A stretch of 52,920 nucleotides of DNA from Methylobacterium variabile (lineage in GTDB: Bacteria > Pseudomonadota > Alphaproteobacteria > Rhizobiales > Beijerinckiaceae), in contig NZ_LABY01000011.1 in the NCBI RefSeq assembly GCF_001043975.1, positions 1 through 52,920 of the forward strand, written 5' to 3'. A program made the translations under genes and the position numbers. How positions within the stretch are numbered: position 1 is the first letter of the stretch; each line of letters begins with the position of its first letter. The notes below the pieces were generated by a model. That model worked only from the letters and a program-made list of their open reading frames with translations. It had not been told where the DNA came from and made no database searches. Positions 44,383 to 51,387 of the stretch are shown here, piece after piece.

Positions 44383-44419
44383 GAACAGCGACCGATCGCC
44401 CGGCGATCGGTCGCTGTTC
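44383..44419. terminator. Hairpin after the 53-residue gene
   Basis: Perfect inverted repeat of 18 bases (44383-44400 with 44402-44419) around GATCGCC/GGCGATC, with almost no loop. TCTCG follows; there is no long T-run. Its position, 28 bases after the stop, fits a terminator. Confidence 0.6.
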
Positions 44420-44481
44420 TCGCGCGTGCGGAGCTCTCGCGCTCCCAGGTGTCGAGGCCGCCGGTCCGGCTAACCTTCAGT

Positions 44482-44513
44482 GAGACAGGGCCGCCCGGGA
44501 GTGGCCCTGTCTC
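44482..44513. terminator. Second hairpin, likely terminator of the minus-strand operon
   Basis: GAGACAGGGCC (44482-44492) and GGCCCTGTCTC (44503-44513) form a perfect 11-bp stem with a 10-base loop. It lies just after the end of the membrane-protein gene at 44520 and may act in both directions. Confidence 0.5.
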
Positions 44514-44519
44514 GTGGCC

Positions 44520-45092
44520 TCATGCGGCGGGACGACCGTCACGCCAGGGCCGCAGCGGGCCCGGGATGCGGAAGTCCCGAGGAACCGCGAAGTCCCGGGC
44601 GGCGCCGTGAGCCGCGGCGAGACCGCGGGGGAAACCGCTGCGGTTGTGGTACTCGAAGCGCCCCGACGGCGCGGGGCGCTTGTCCGCCGTCAGACCCTGG
44701 GCGCAGACGATGTCGGCCAGGGTGACGCCGGCCACCGCAGCCGTGGCGAGGGCCAGGTTGCCGGCGCGGGGGTTGTCGCCCTCGAAGCCGGTCGCCAGGG
44801 TGGCGAGGTCGACGGCGTCGCCGGCGACCCGGCCCCAGATCCAGGGCGTGGGGTCGTGGCTCATCAGGATCGCGGCGCCGGTCGCGACCTCGCGGACGCC
44901 GTAGGCCTGGACCAGCGTCTCGCGGCCCTCGAGCCCGAGGGACCGGCAGAGCGCGCGGGGCGCCAGGATCTCGGCCAGCCCGAGGCCGATCGAGAACCAG
45001 CCGAGGCCCCGGGCAAGCGCGTCGTGGGCGGAGCGTGCGCGGGGATTCACGGTGCGGGTCATGGCGGGTTGAGTCATGGTGGGCTGCCTCAT
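44520..45092 (-). CDS. Small membrane protein of unknown function, cotranscribed with ADH
   Basis: A 190-residue protein with about three to four hydrophobic segments ([22 protein letters not shown], cut, [26 protein letters not shown]) and a polar, Arg-rich tail. The pattern GxGLAExxAP is shared with DUF4267-like membrane proteins and those fused to polyketide-cyclase domains. No cyclase part is present here. ATG 45092 overlaps the ADH stop by four bases (ATGA), so the two genes are coupled. Function is unknown. Confidence 0.7.
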   Translation of the reverse strand: MRQPTMTQPAMTRTVNPRARSAHDALARGLGWFSIGLGLAEILAPRALCRSLGLEGRETLVQAYGVREVATGAAILMSHDPTPWIWGRVAGDAVDLATLATGFEGDNPRAGNLALATAAVAGVTLADIVCAQGLTADKRPAPSGRFEYHNRSGFPRGLAAAHGAARDFAVPRDFRIPGPLRPWRDGRPAA

Positions 45093-46261
45093 GGCCGGAT
45101 CATCACTTTGATGCAGCCGTCCTGCTTGTCCCGGAACGTTCGGTACATCTCGGGCCCCTGCTCCAGCCCGACCGTGTGGGTGATGACGAAGGAGGGATCG
45201 ATCTGCCCTTCCTCGATCCGCCGCAGCAGGTCGTCGGTCCAGCGGTTGACGTGGGTCTGTCCCATCCGGAAGGTCAGGCCCTTGTTCATCGCCGCCCCGA
45301 ACGGGACCTTGTCGATCAGGCCGCCATAGACGCCCGGGATCGACAGGACGCCGGCCGGACGGCAGACCATGATCATCTGGCGCAGCACGTGCGGCCGGTC
45401 GCTCTCCAGCATCACCGCCTGCTTGGCGCGGTCATAGAGCGAATCCAGCGAGGTGGTGGCGTGGGCCTCCATCCCGACCGAGTCGATGCACTTCTCCGGG
45501 CCCTTGCCGTTGGTCATGTCGTTGAGCGTGGCGACGACGTTCGATTCCTCGTTCAGGTCGATCGTCTCGGCGCCGCCGGCCCGGGCCATGGTCAGGCGCT
45601 CGGGCACCCGGTCGATGGCAATGACGCGCTTGGCTCCGAGCAGGATCGCCGAGCGGATCGCCATCTGGCCGACCGGGCCGCAGCCCCAGATCGCCACCGT
45701 GTCCTCCGGCTGGATGTCGCACTGCACCGCCGCCTGCCAGCCGGTCGGGAAGATGTCGGAGAGGAAGAGCAGCTTCTCGTCCGGGATGCCCTTCGGCACC
45801 TTGATGTGGGTGGCGTCGGCGAAGGGCACCCGCAGGTACTCGGCCTGGCCGCCCGGATAGCCGCCGGTGAGGTGGGTGTAGCCGAACAGGCCTGCGGTGG
45901 TGTGGCCGAAGGCGGCGTCGGCGAGCGTCTTGTTGCGGTTCGTGCGCTCGCAGACCGAGAAGTTGCCGCGCTTACACTGGTCGCACTGGCCGCAGATGAT
46001 GGTGAACGGCACCACGATCCGGTCGCCGACCTTCAGCGCCTTGTTGTCCCGGCCGACCTCGACCACCTCGCCCATGGTCTCGTGGCCCATGATGTCGCCC
46101 GACTTCATGCCGGGCATGAAGTGGTCGTAGAGGTGCAGGTCGGAGCCGCAGATGGCGCAGGAGGTCACCTTGATGATCGCGTCGCGCCCATCCTCGATTG
46201 TCGGATCGGGAACCGTGTCGCAGCGGATATCCGCAGTGCCGTGCCAGACGAGGGCCTTCAT
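45089..46261 (-). CDS. Zinc-dependent alcohol dehydrogenase, formaldehyde-dehydrogenase-like
   Basis: A 390-residue MDR-family NAD(P)-dependent dehydrogenase. The catalytic zinc ligands are Cys38 in CAICGSDLH, His60 and Glu61 in MGHETMG. The structural zinc cysteines are Cys90, 93, 96 and 104 in [15 protein letters not shown]. The Rossmann motif is [13 protein letters not shown] near 190-202. The insert and overall order match the glutathione-independent formaldehyde dehydrogenase branch. Members act on various alcohols and aldehydes, so a role in formaldehyde metabolism of a methylotroph is possible but unproven. It starts a two-gene operon with the membrane protein. Confidence 0.9.
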   Translation of the reverse strand: MKALVWHGTADIRCDTVPDPTIEDGRDAIIKVTSCAICGSDLHLYDHFMPGMKSGDIMGHETMGEVVEVGRDNKALKVGDRIVVPFTIICGQCDQCKRGNFSVCERTNRNKTLADAAFGHTTAGLFGYTHLTGGYPGGQAEYLRVPFADATHIKVPKGIPDEKLLFLSDIFPTGWQAAVQCDIQPEDTVAIWGCGPVGQMAIRSAILLGAKRVIAIDRVPERLTMARAGGAETIDLNEESNVVATLNDMTNGKGPEKCIDSVGMEAHATTSLDSLYDRAKQAVMLESDRPHVLRQMIMVCRPAGVLSIPGVYGGLIDKVPFGAAMNKGLTFRMGQTHVNRWTDDLLRRIEEGQIDPSFVITHTVGLEQGPEMYRTFRDKQDGCIKVMIRP

Positions 46262-46459
46262 CGCTGATCGGTCTCCGGGGCTGGTGCCGCGGACGAACCG
46301 GGAATGGCTCCGCGCGCACGGACCGTCCCCCGGCCGGGAGGAAGATACTCCCCACCGGTAGTCGGTGTTGCTCCGACAACCGATCAGGGACGGGGCTGTT
46401 CCTCGGCCGGAGCCAGAGGTCGGCGCCTTCGGGGCGGATCGACGAAGAGGCTCGCGCCT

Positions 46460-47377
46460 TCAGCGCGGCCTGGGCGCGGCACCGCCGCGGCGCAGCTCCA
46501 GGGTCGCCCAGCCCTCGATCAGGCGGCGCCGGCGCAGGCGGAAGCCCTGTCCCGCGTAGGCGGCCAGCACGCCCGGCACGTCGCGGGGGATCAGCCCCGA
46601 GAGCACCAGGGTGCCGTCCGTCGCCACCGCGCGGGCGAGGCTCGGCGCCAGCCGCGTGAGCGGCCGGGCCAGGATGTTGGCGAAGACGAGGCCGTACCCG
46701 CGGCTGGCGCGCACGAGCGGGTGGCGCAGCCCCGGCGCCTCGTAGAAGGCCATCAGGTTGGAGAGCCCGTTGAAGGCCGCGTTGGTCCGGGCGGTCGCCA
46801 CCGCCTCCGGGTCGAGGTCGCCGGCCACCACCCGGGTGTGCAGCAGCCGGGCGGCGGCGAGGCCCAGGATGCCGGTTCCGGTGCCGACGTCGAGGATGCG
46901 GGCCGGCCGGCGGCGCTTCACCTCGTCGACGAGGGCGAGGAGGCAGCCGAGCGTCGTGCCGTGGTGGCCGGTGCCGAAGGCCAGCGCCGCCTCGATCTCG
47001 ATCGGCAGGTCGTTCGCCCGCACCCGGCCGCGGTCGTGGGAGCCGTGGACCAGGATGCGCCCGGCGCGGACGGGCTTGAGCCCCTCGAGGGAGGCGCGCA
47101 CCCAGTCCTGCTGGCCGATGGCCACGAAGACCGCCCGGTCGGCCGCGTCGCCGACGATCGGGCGGATCAGCTCGCGCACCCCCTCCTCGTCGGGCTCCTC
47201 GGAGAAGTAGGCCTCGAGATGCCAGGTCCGGCCGTCCTCGGCCTCGAAGGCCGCGACGGCGGTCTCGGTCGGGTCGAAGACCTCGCCGATCAGGTCCGTC
47301 ATGGCGCGGGCCGCGCGCTCGTCCGTGTCGAGACGCAGCACGTGGGTCGGGCGGTGGGGCGGCAGGCCTTCGAGCAT
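46460..47377 (-). CDS. prmA: Ribosomal protein L11 methyltransferase
   Basis: Trimethylates L11 at Lys and its N-terminus using SAM. I use ATG 47377 (MLEGLPPHRPTHVLRLDTD), giving 305 residues; the frame is open to 47437. The N-terminal domain contacts L11. The catalytic domain has IEAALAFGTGHHGTTLGCL, motif I ILDVGTGTGILGLAAARL, DLDPEAVATAR, and the PrmA mark FANILARPL. The C-terminal region ends with an arginine-rich tail (RRRRLIEGWATLEL). It stands alone between the ADH operon and divergent genes. Confidence 0.92.
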   Translation of the reverse strand: MLEGLPPHRPTHVLRLDTDERAARAMTDLIGEVFDPTETAVAAFEAEDGRTWHLEAYFSEEPDEEGVRELIRPIVGDAADRAVFVAIGQQDWVRASLEGLKPVRAGRILVHGSHDRGRVRANDLPIEIEAALAFGTGHHGTTLGCLLALVDEVKRRRPARILDVGTGTGILGLAAARLLHTRVVAGDLDPEAVATARTNAAFNGLSNLMAFYEAPGLRHPLVRASRGYGLVFANILARPLTRLAPSLARAVATDGTLVLSGLIPRDVPGVLAAYAGQGFRLRRRRLIEGWATLELRRGGAAPRPR

Positions 47378-47452
47378 GCCGGCGCCAATAGCATCCGCGC
47401 CGGCCGCCGTCACCGCCCCGTCACGCCCACGCGGCATCAGGACGGCACCGTG

Positions 47453-47477
47453 GGAACCGGGACGGCGAATCGGCGTT
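47453..47477 (+). promoter_or_regulatory. EcfG-type promoter (GGAAC-N16-CGTT)
   Basis: GGAAC at 47453-47457 and CGTT at 47474-47477 are separated by exactly 16 bases, a perfect match to the EcfG consensus. The ATG at 47524 is 47 bases after the last T. The site is the main support for the small gene that follows. Confidence 0.65.
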
Positions 47478-47523
47478 CATTGCGGCGCCGGTCGCCAGAA
47501 GCCGGCCGTTGAAGGATCGTGCG

Positions 47524-47754
47524 ATGCGTACCCGAGTTCGCGAGCAGGTTCGGCCGGAGGGATCCGCCGGGCAGGCTCAGGCTCCCGGGCAGGACTCACC
47601 CGCCCTCCGGGATTCGACCACTTGGCGCTGGACGGCGCCGCTCACCGCCGAGGACACGGCTCTCCCGGGCCGCATGCTCATGCTGCTCAGCCGACTCCAC
47701 CGGAGCGAGCTGCAGCGGCAGGCCGAGGCCCATGCCCCGTCTGCCGGCGCGTGA
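47524..47754 (+). CDS. Small hypothetical protein, 76 residues, likely stress-induced
   Basis: ATG 47524 has GAAGGA about eight bases upstream, and a perfect EcfG-type promoter lies 47 bases further up. The 76-residue product starts MRTRVREQVRPEGSAG, has LTAEDTALPGRMLMLLSRLHRSELQRQ (cut) as a short amphipathic helix and is rich in Arg and Gln. I recognise no family. A TTG at 47509 is a possible longer start. The gene is followed directly by the convergent SDR gene. Confidence 0.5.
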   Translation: MRTRVREQVRPEGSAGQAQAPGQDSPALRDSTTWRWTAPLTAEDTALPGRMLMLLSRLHRSELQRQAEAHAPSAGA

Positions 47755-47792
47755 GGCGCCGGCAGCCTCCAACAACGGAGGTCACGCGGAGA

Positions 47793-48584
47793 TCATGCCC
47801 CCAGTCGCGACCCCAGGCGGGCATCCGGGACGTAGCCGCGGTTCCAGGTCGGGCTGATCACCACCTCGTTCAGGCAGACGTGCCTGGGTCGCGTCGCGAC
47901 GAACAGGATCAGCGCCGCCATGTCGTCGGGCTGGAGCATGCGGGCCCGGTCCTCGTCGCTCACCGGCACCGGGCGCTTGTCGAGGATCGGGGTCGCGACT
48001 TCCGCCGGGCACAGGACCGTCGAGCGGATGCCGTTGACGCATTCCTCCATGTTGATGCTGTGGCTCATCGCCACGACGGCGTGCTTGGCCGCCGTGTAGG
48101 CCGGGCCGCTCACCGGGCTCACGTAGCGCCCGGCCCAGGAGGCGGTGTGGATCAGCACGCCGTCGCCCTGCTCGCGCATGAGCGGGAGCACCGCGAGCGA
48201 GGCGTAGAAGGCGCTCGACAGGTTGGCCTCGATCACCGCCTGGGCCCCCTCCGGCGCCAGGGCGTCCCAGCGCCGCTCGCGCACGTTGCTGCCGGCGTTG
48301 CTCACCAGCACATCGAGCCGGCCGAAGCGCTCAGCGATCTTGGCGACGATGGCCTTGATGCGGGCCGCGTCGGTGACGTCTCCGGTCTCGATCTCGGCCT
48401 GCCCGCCGGCGGCGGCGATCCGGTCGGCCACCGCCCGCAGCGGCTCCTCCCGGCGCCCGGTGAGCACCACCCGGGCACCCGCTCCCGCGAGGGCCAGGGC
48501 CGCCGCCTCGCCGATGCCGCTGCCCGCGCCCGTCACCCAGGCGACCTTGCCGGCGAGTTCCTGCGCCGTGCCGTTATGCGCCAT
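47793..48584 (-). CDS. SDR family NAD(P)-dependent oxidoreductase
   Basis: A 263-residue classical short-chain dehydrogenase. The cofactor motif TGAGSGIG is at 18-25, NAG in LVSNAGSN near 95-100, the catalytic Ser149 in HTASW, and Tyr163 and Lys167 in PAYTAAKHA. An acidic residue for NAD preference is not clear; Arg44-Arg45 (GRREEP) suggests NADP. ATG 48584 has GGAGGAGAC just upstream and matches the fold start; an open frame to 48731 adds nothing conserved. Substrate unknown. It may be related to alcohol/ketone metabolism. Confidence 0.9.
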   Translation of the reverse strand: MAHNGTAQELAGKVAWVTGAGSGIGEAAALALAGAGARVVLTGRREEPLRAVADRIAAAGGQAEIETGDVTDAARIKAIVAKIAERFGRLDVLVSNAGSNVRERRWDALAPEGAQAVIEANLSSAFYASLAVLPLMREQGDGVLIHTASWAGRYVSPVSGPAYTAAKHAVVAMSHSINMEECVNGIRSTVLCPAEVATPILDKRPVPVSDEDRARMLQPDDMAALILFVATRPRHVCLNEVVISPTWNRGYVPDARLGSRLGA

Positions 48585-48895
48585 GTCCGTCTCCTCCCCG
48601 CGTCGTTCGGCAGCCCTGCGCCCGTGCGTCGGGTGGGCCGTCCGTCGCGCCTGTCTGCCAAGTTGTGACAGCGCCGCGCAAGAGCGGCCTTGCTGAGGAG
48701 CGGCCCGGGGGGAGGGTCCGGGACGCCACATGGCGACGGGGCACGATGTGGCGGTCGCGCGGTGCGCGCGATGGACGCCGCCCCCTGTCGATCAAGTCGA
48801 ACATGCCTTCGGCCGCTCGCCGGCCGCGTGAAGGCAGAGAAGCACCTGCCTTCACACCGATCCGGCGCCGCGGCCGACAGTCTCTGCCGATCCGG
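48585..48895. other. Intergenic region between SDR and 27-residue gene
   Basis: About 310 GC-rich bases. I see no gene or clear structural element, apart from short GC palindromes such as GCGCGCGGTGCGCGC-like sequence near 48755. Confidence 0.3.
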
Positions 48896-48979
48896 TCAGT
48901 GCAGATAACCCAAGAAGAATAAAATCAGGATGATCGGAAGCGGAATCCCGATCAGCCACAACAGTCCACCTTTCAGCAT
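48896..48979 (-). CDS. 27-residue hydrophobic small membrane protein
   Basis: ATG 48979 (minus) opens a 27-codon frame ending TGA at 48898-48896. The product starts MLKGGLLWLIGIPLPIILIL and ends FFLGYLH, so it is one membrane segment with hardly any loop. An excellent Shine-Dalgarno (GAGGAGATAACG) precedes it, and an EcfG-type promoter lies 41 bases upstream. Peptides of the type LLWLIGIPIPIIL are common in Hyphomicrobiales as unnamed small proteins. Its role is unknown; the context suggests a stress-induced membrane peptide. It is too short for most gene finders. Confidence 0.7.
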   Translation of the reverse strand: MLKGGLLWLIGIPLPIILILFFLGYLH

Positions 48980-49019
48980 CGTTATCTCCTCTACGCCACA
49001 GATACTCTGATGGTGTAGA

Positions 49020-49045
49020 AACGGAGCTTGGCGCGGTTCGGTTCC
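49020..49045 (-). promoter_or_regulatory. EcfG-type promoter on the minus strand (GGAAC-N17-CGTT)
   Basis: Read on the minus strand, GGAAC occupies 49045-49041 and CGTT 49023-49020, with 17 bases between. The ATG of the 27-residue gene follows 41 bases later. This is the third such site in the last 5 kb. Confidence 0.65.
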
Positions 49046-49174
49046 GCATGAAGCGGAGCGCTACATGCCCTGGCGGATGCGCGGCCGGCTGCCCTCGTGA
49101 CCCATGGCAGCCTGACCTCGGCCTTCGGCGTCGTGCGCCGGACCGTGCGCCTGGATCATGGATGAGCCCGGGCC

Positions 49175-50896
49175 TCACGCCGCCCGCTCGACCTCGTCGA
49201 TCGCCGCGGCGAGGCTGACCCGGTCGCGGCCCCGGGCCTTTGCCTCGTAGAGGGCCGCGTCGGCACGGGCGATTGCCGCCTGGATGTCCGGGTCGCGCGG
49301 GGAGACCGCCGCGACCCCGATGCTGATCGTGACCGTGATGGCGCGGCCGCCACAGGCGATGCTCGCCGCCTGCACCGTGGCGCAGAGACGCTCGGCAATG
49401 AGCGCCGCATCGGCCGCGCCGAGGCCGACGAGCAGCACCACGAACTCCTCGCCGCCGAAGCGGGCCACGATGTCGGAACTCCTCACCGCGTCCGCCAGGA
49501 GGGCGCCGACGTGGCGGATCACGGCATCGCCGGCATCGTGGCCGTGCTGGTCGTTGACGTGCTTGAAGTGGTCGATGTCCGCGACCAGCACGGCGACCCC
49601 GCACCGGCCGCTCCGGGCCTGCGCGAAGGCGTTCTCGGCCGGCCCCACGAAGCCGCGCCGGTTGAGGAGCCCGGTGAGCGCGTCGGTGCCGGCGACCTGG
49701 CGCAGATCCTCGATCTGGCGCCGGTAGAAGTCCGCGACCCGGGTCGAGTGGGCGGCGGCAACGCTAAGCTCCCGCTCGACGGTGCCGATGCGCCGCAGGA
49801 GCGAGCGCAGGGCCGCGGAGAGCGCCACGAACTCCAGGGCTCCGTCGAGGCGCGGCAGCGTGGTGGCCTCGGCATCGCGGCCAATCCGGTCCGCCGCAAC
49901 GGTCATCCGCCGGAGCGGGGCCGCGGCGCGGCGACCGAGGCACCAGGCCAGGGCGATGCCGATCAGCGCCACGGTGCCACCGAGGCCGATCAGCGCCTGA
50001 ACCGGGCGCTGAACCGGAGCGAGGGCCGCCGCTTCCGAGCGGGTCGCGACCACGAACCAGCCGAGGCCGGGGTCGCCCGCCGCGATGTCGGTCCGCCCGC
50101 CCTTCGCCGCCGAGGCGAAGCCCGCCAGCCGCGCCTCGCCTCCGATCGCGGCCGCGAAGCTGCCGCTCGCCTGCTCGACCATGGCGCCGATCCGGGCCGG
50201 CCCGAACGGCGTGGTGCCGAGATGCGGCCCGAGGATCACCCGCCCGCGCCGGTCGAGAACCCACAGGTCGGTGCCGGGCAGTCCCTCGTCGAGGAACCGG
50301 CGGCGGACGCGGGCGGCCCAGTCCCAGCTCAGGTGCCCGGCGAGAACCCCGATGACGCCGCCGGAGGCGTCGCGCACCGGCGCCGCGAGGTCGATGAGGC
50401 GCAGCGGGTCGGCGCCGCCATGGGCGAGGAGGCGGTTCAGCAGCAGCGCCTCGTGCACGTCGCCGACATTGGGCCGCACCAGCCCGGTCTCGAACCAGGT
50501 CCGCCCGGACACCGCCACGCCTTCGAGCATCCCGTCGGTGGCGACCCTCACCCGCCCGTCCGGCGCGACGAAGCCGAGCCAGGCGTAGTCCGGCGCCGTC
50601 GTCCGCATGGCGGCGAGGACGCTGCGGGTGACCGACGGATCACCGATCCAGTGCTCGCGCAGGGGCGCGAGGCCGGCGACGACCTGGATCTCGCGGAAGC
50701 GCTCGCTGAGGGTCGCGTCGAGGGTCTCCGCCATGCCGGCGGCGAGGCGCACGAGCCGTGCCTCGGCCAGCTGAAGGGCGCTCTGCCGCTCGAGCCACAC
50801 CGCCCCGCCCACCGTCGCCCCGACCAGGGCGAGGCAGAGCAGGCCGACCAGGGCGGCGAGCTGGTGCTCGAACCGGAGTCGATTCCTGAACGACAC
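49175..50896 (-). CDS. Diguanylate cyclase with periplasmic sensor (dCache-HAMP-GGDEF)
   Basis: A 573-residue inner-membrane signalling protein. TM1 is at about 12-34, a periplasmic dCache-like sensor at 40-290, TM2 at 300-320 and a HAMP-like segment at 321-375. A coiled linker and a GGDEF domain follow (about 400-570) with DALTGLLNRRGF, VADIDHFKHVND and the active-site GGEEF at 481-485. The inhibitory I-site RxxD is present as RSSD (472-475), five residues before GGEEF, as expected. It should make cyclic di-GMP, with product inhibition. ATG 50896. No EAL domain is present. The ligand is unknown. Confidence 0.92.
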   Translation of the reverse strand: MSFRNRLRFEHQLAALVGLLCLALVGATVGGAVWLERQSALQLAEARLVRLAAGMAETLDATLSERFREIQVVAGLAPLREHWIGDPSVTRSVLAAMRTTAPDYAWLGFVAPDGRVRVATDGMLEGVAVSGRTWFETGLVRPNVGDVHEALLLNRLLAHGGADPLRLIDLAAPVRDASGGVIGVLAGHLSWDWAARVRRRFLDEGLPGTDLWVLDRRGRVILGPHLGTTPFGPARIGAMVEQASGSFAAAIGGEARLAGFASAAKGGRTDIAAGDPGLGWFVVATRSEAAALAPVQRPVQALIGLGGTVALIGIALAWCLGRRAAAPLRRMTVAADRIGRDAEATTLPRLDGALEFVALSAALRSLLRRIGTVERELSVAAAHSTRVADFYRRQIEDLRQVAGTDALTGLLNRRGFVGPAENAFAQARSGRCGVAVLVADIDHFKHVNDQHGHDAGDAVIRHVGALLADAVRSSDIVARFGGEEFVVLLVGLGAADAALIAERLCATVQAASIACGGRAITVTISIGVAAVSPRDPDIQAAIARADAALYEAKARGRDRVSLAAAIDEVERAA

Positions 50897-51114
50897 GACG
50901 CGCCTCCGCCCTCGAAGGCCCGTTCTCGCCCGACCGCCGAAACGATTGGTTCAGCCGTTCACTCGAATGCGACGGATCGCACCCGCCATCCCCGGCCGGC
51001 CGACCGGCCTAAGCCGTCTGCCTCTCCCCGGCGGGCGGACTTGTTCTCGGGTGCGCCCTGTTAGTAGTTGCCCCCGGCCGCTTTCGTGGCATCTGTGCCG
51101 CAGGAGTGGCAGGC

Positions 51115-51354
51115 ATGACCAACGACGCACGACCCCGGGTTCTCTCGATCGCCAGCATCACGTCCGTCAGCACCATCGACGGCGGCGATACACTGGCGGC
51201 CGAACTGAACGGGCCGGACGGCGACACGATCTTCCTGCTGATCCCCCTCGGCACCGCCGGCGCCCTCATCACCCATCTCACCGATGCCGCCGAGCGCGGG
51301 GCGCGCGAGCGGCGCCTCCACAGCCAGGGCCGCCGCTCGGTCCCGGACGCGTAG
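51115..51354 (+). CDS. Hypothetical small protein, 79 residues
   Basis: ATG 51115 is preceded by CAGGAG at a suitable distance. The product (MTNDARPRVLSIASITSVST at the start) has short alternating strands, a GGDTLAAELNGPDGDTIFL (cut) stretch, and a helix LITHLTDAAERGARERRL near the end, so it is likely a small alpha/beta protein. I recognise no family. It is on the plus strand between two minus-strand genes. Codon use fits the genome. Function unknown. Confidence 0.6.
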   Translation: MTNDARPRVLSIASITSVSTIDGGDTLAAELNGPDGDTIFLLIPLGTAGALITHLTDAAERGARERRLHSQGRRSVPDA

Positions 51355-51387
51355 CGGCGCGGGGTCGGCCGACCTCGCGCCGCTTCG

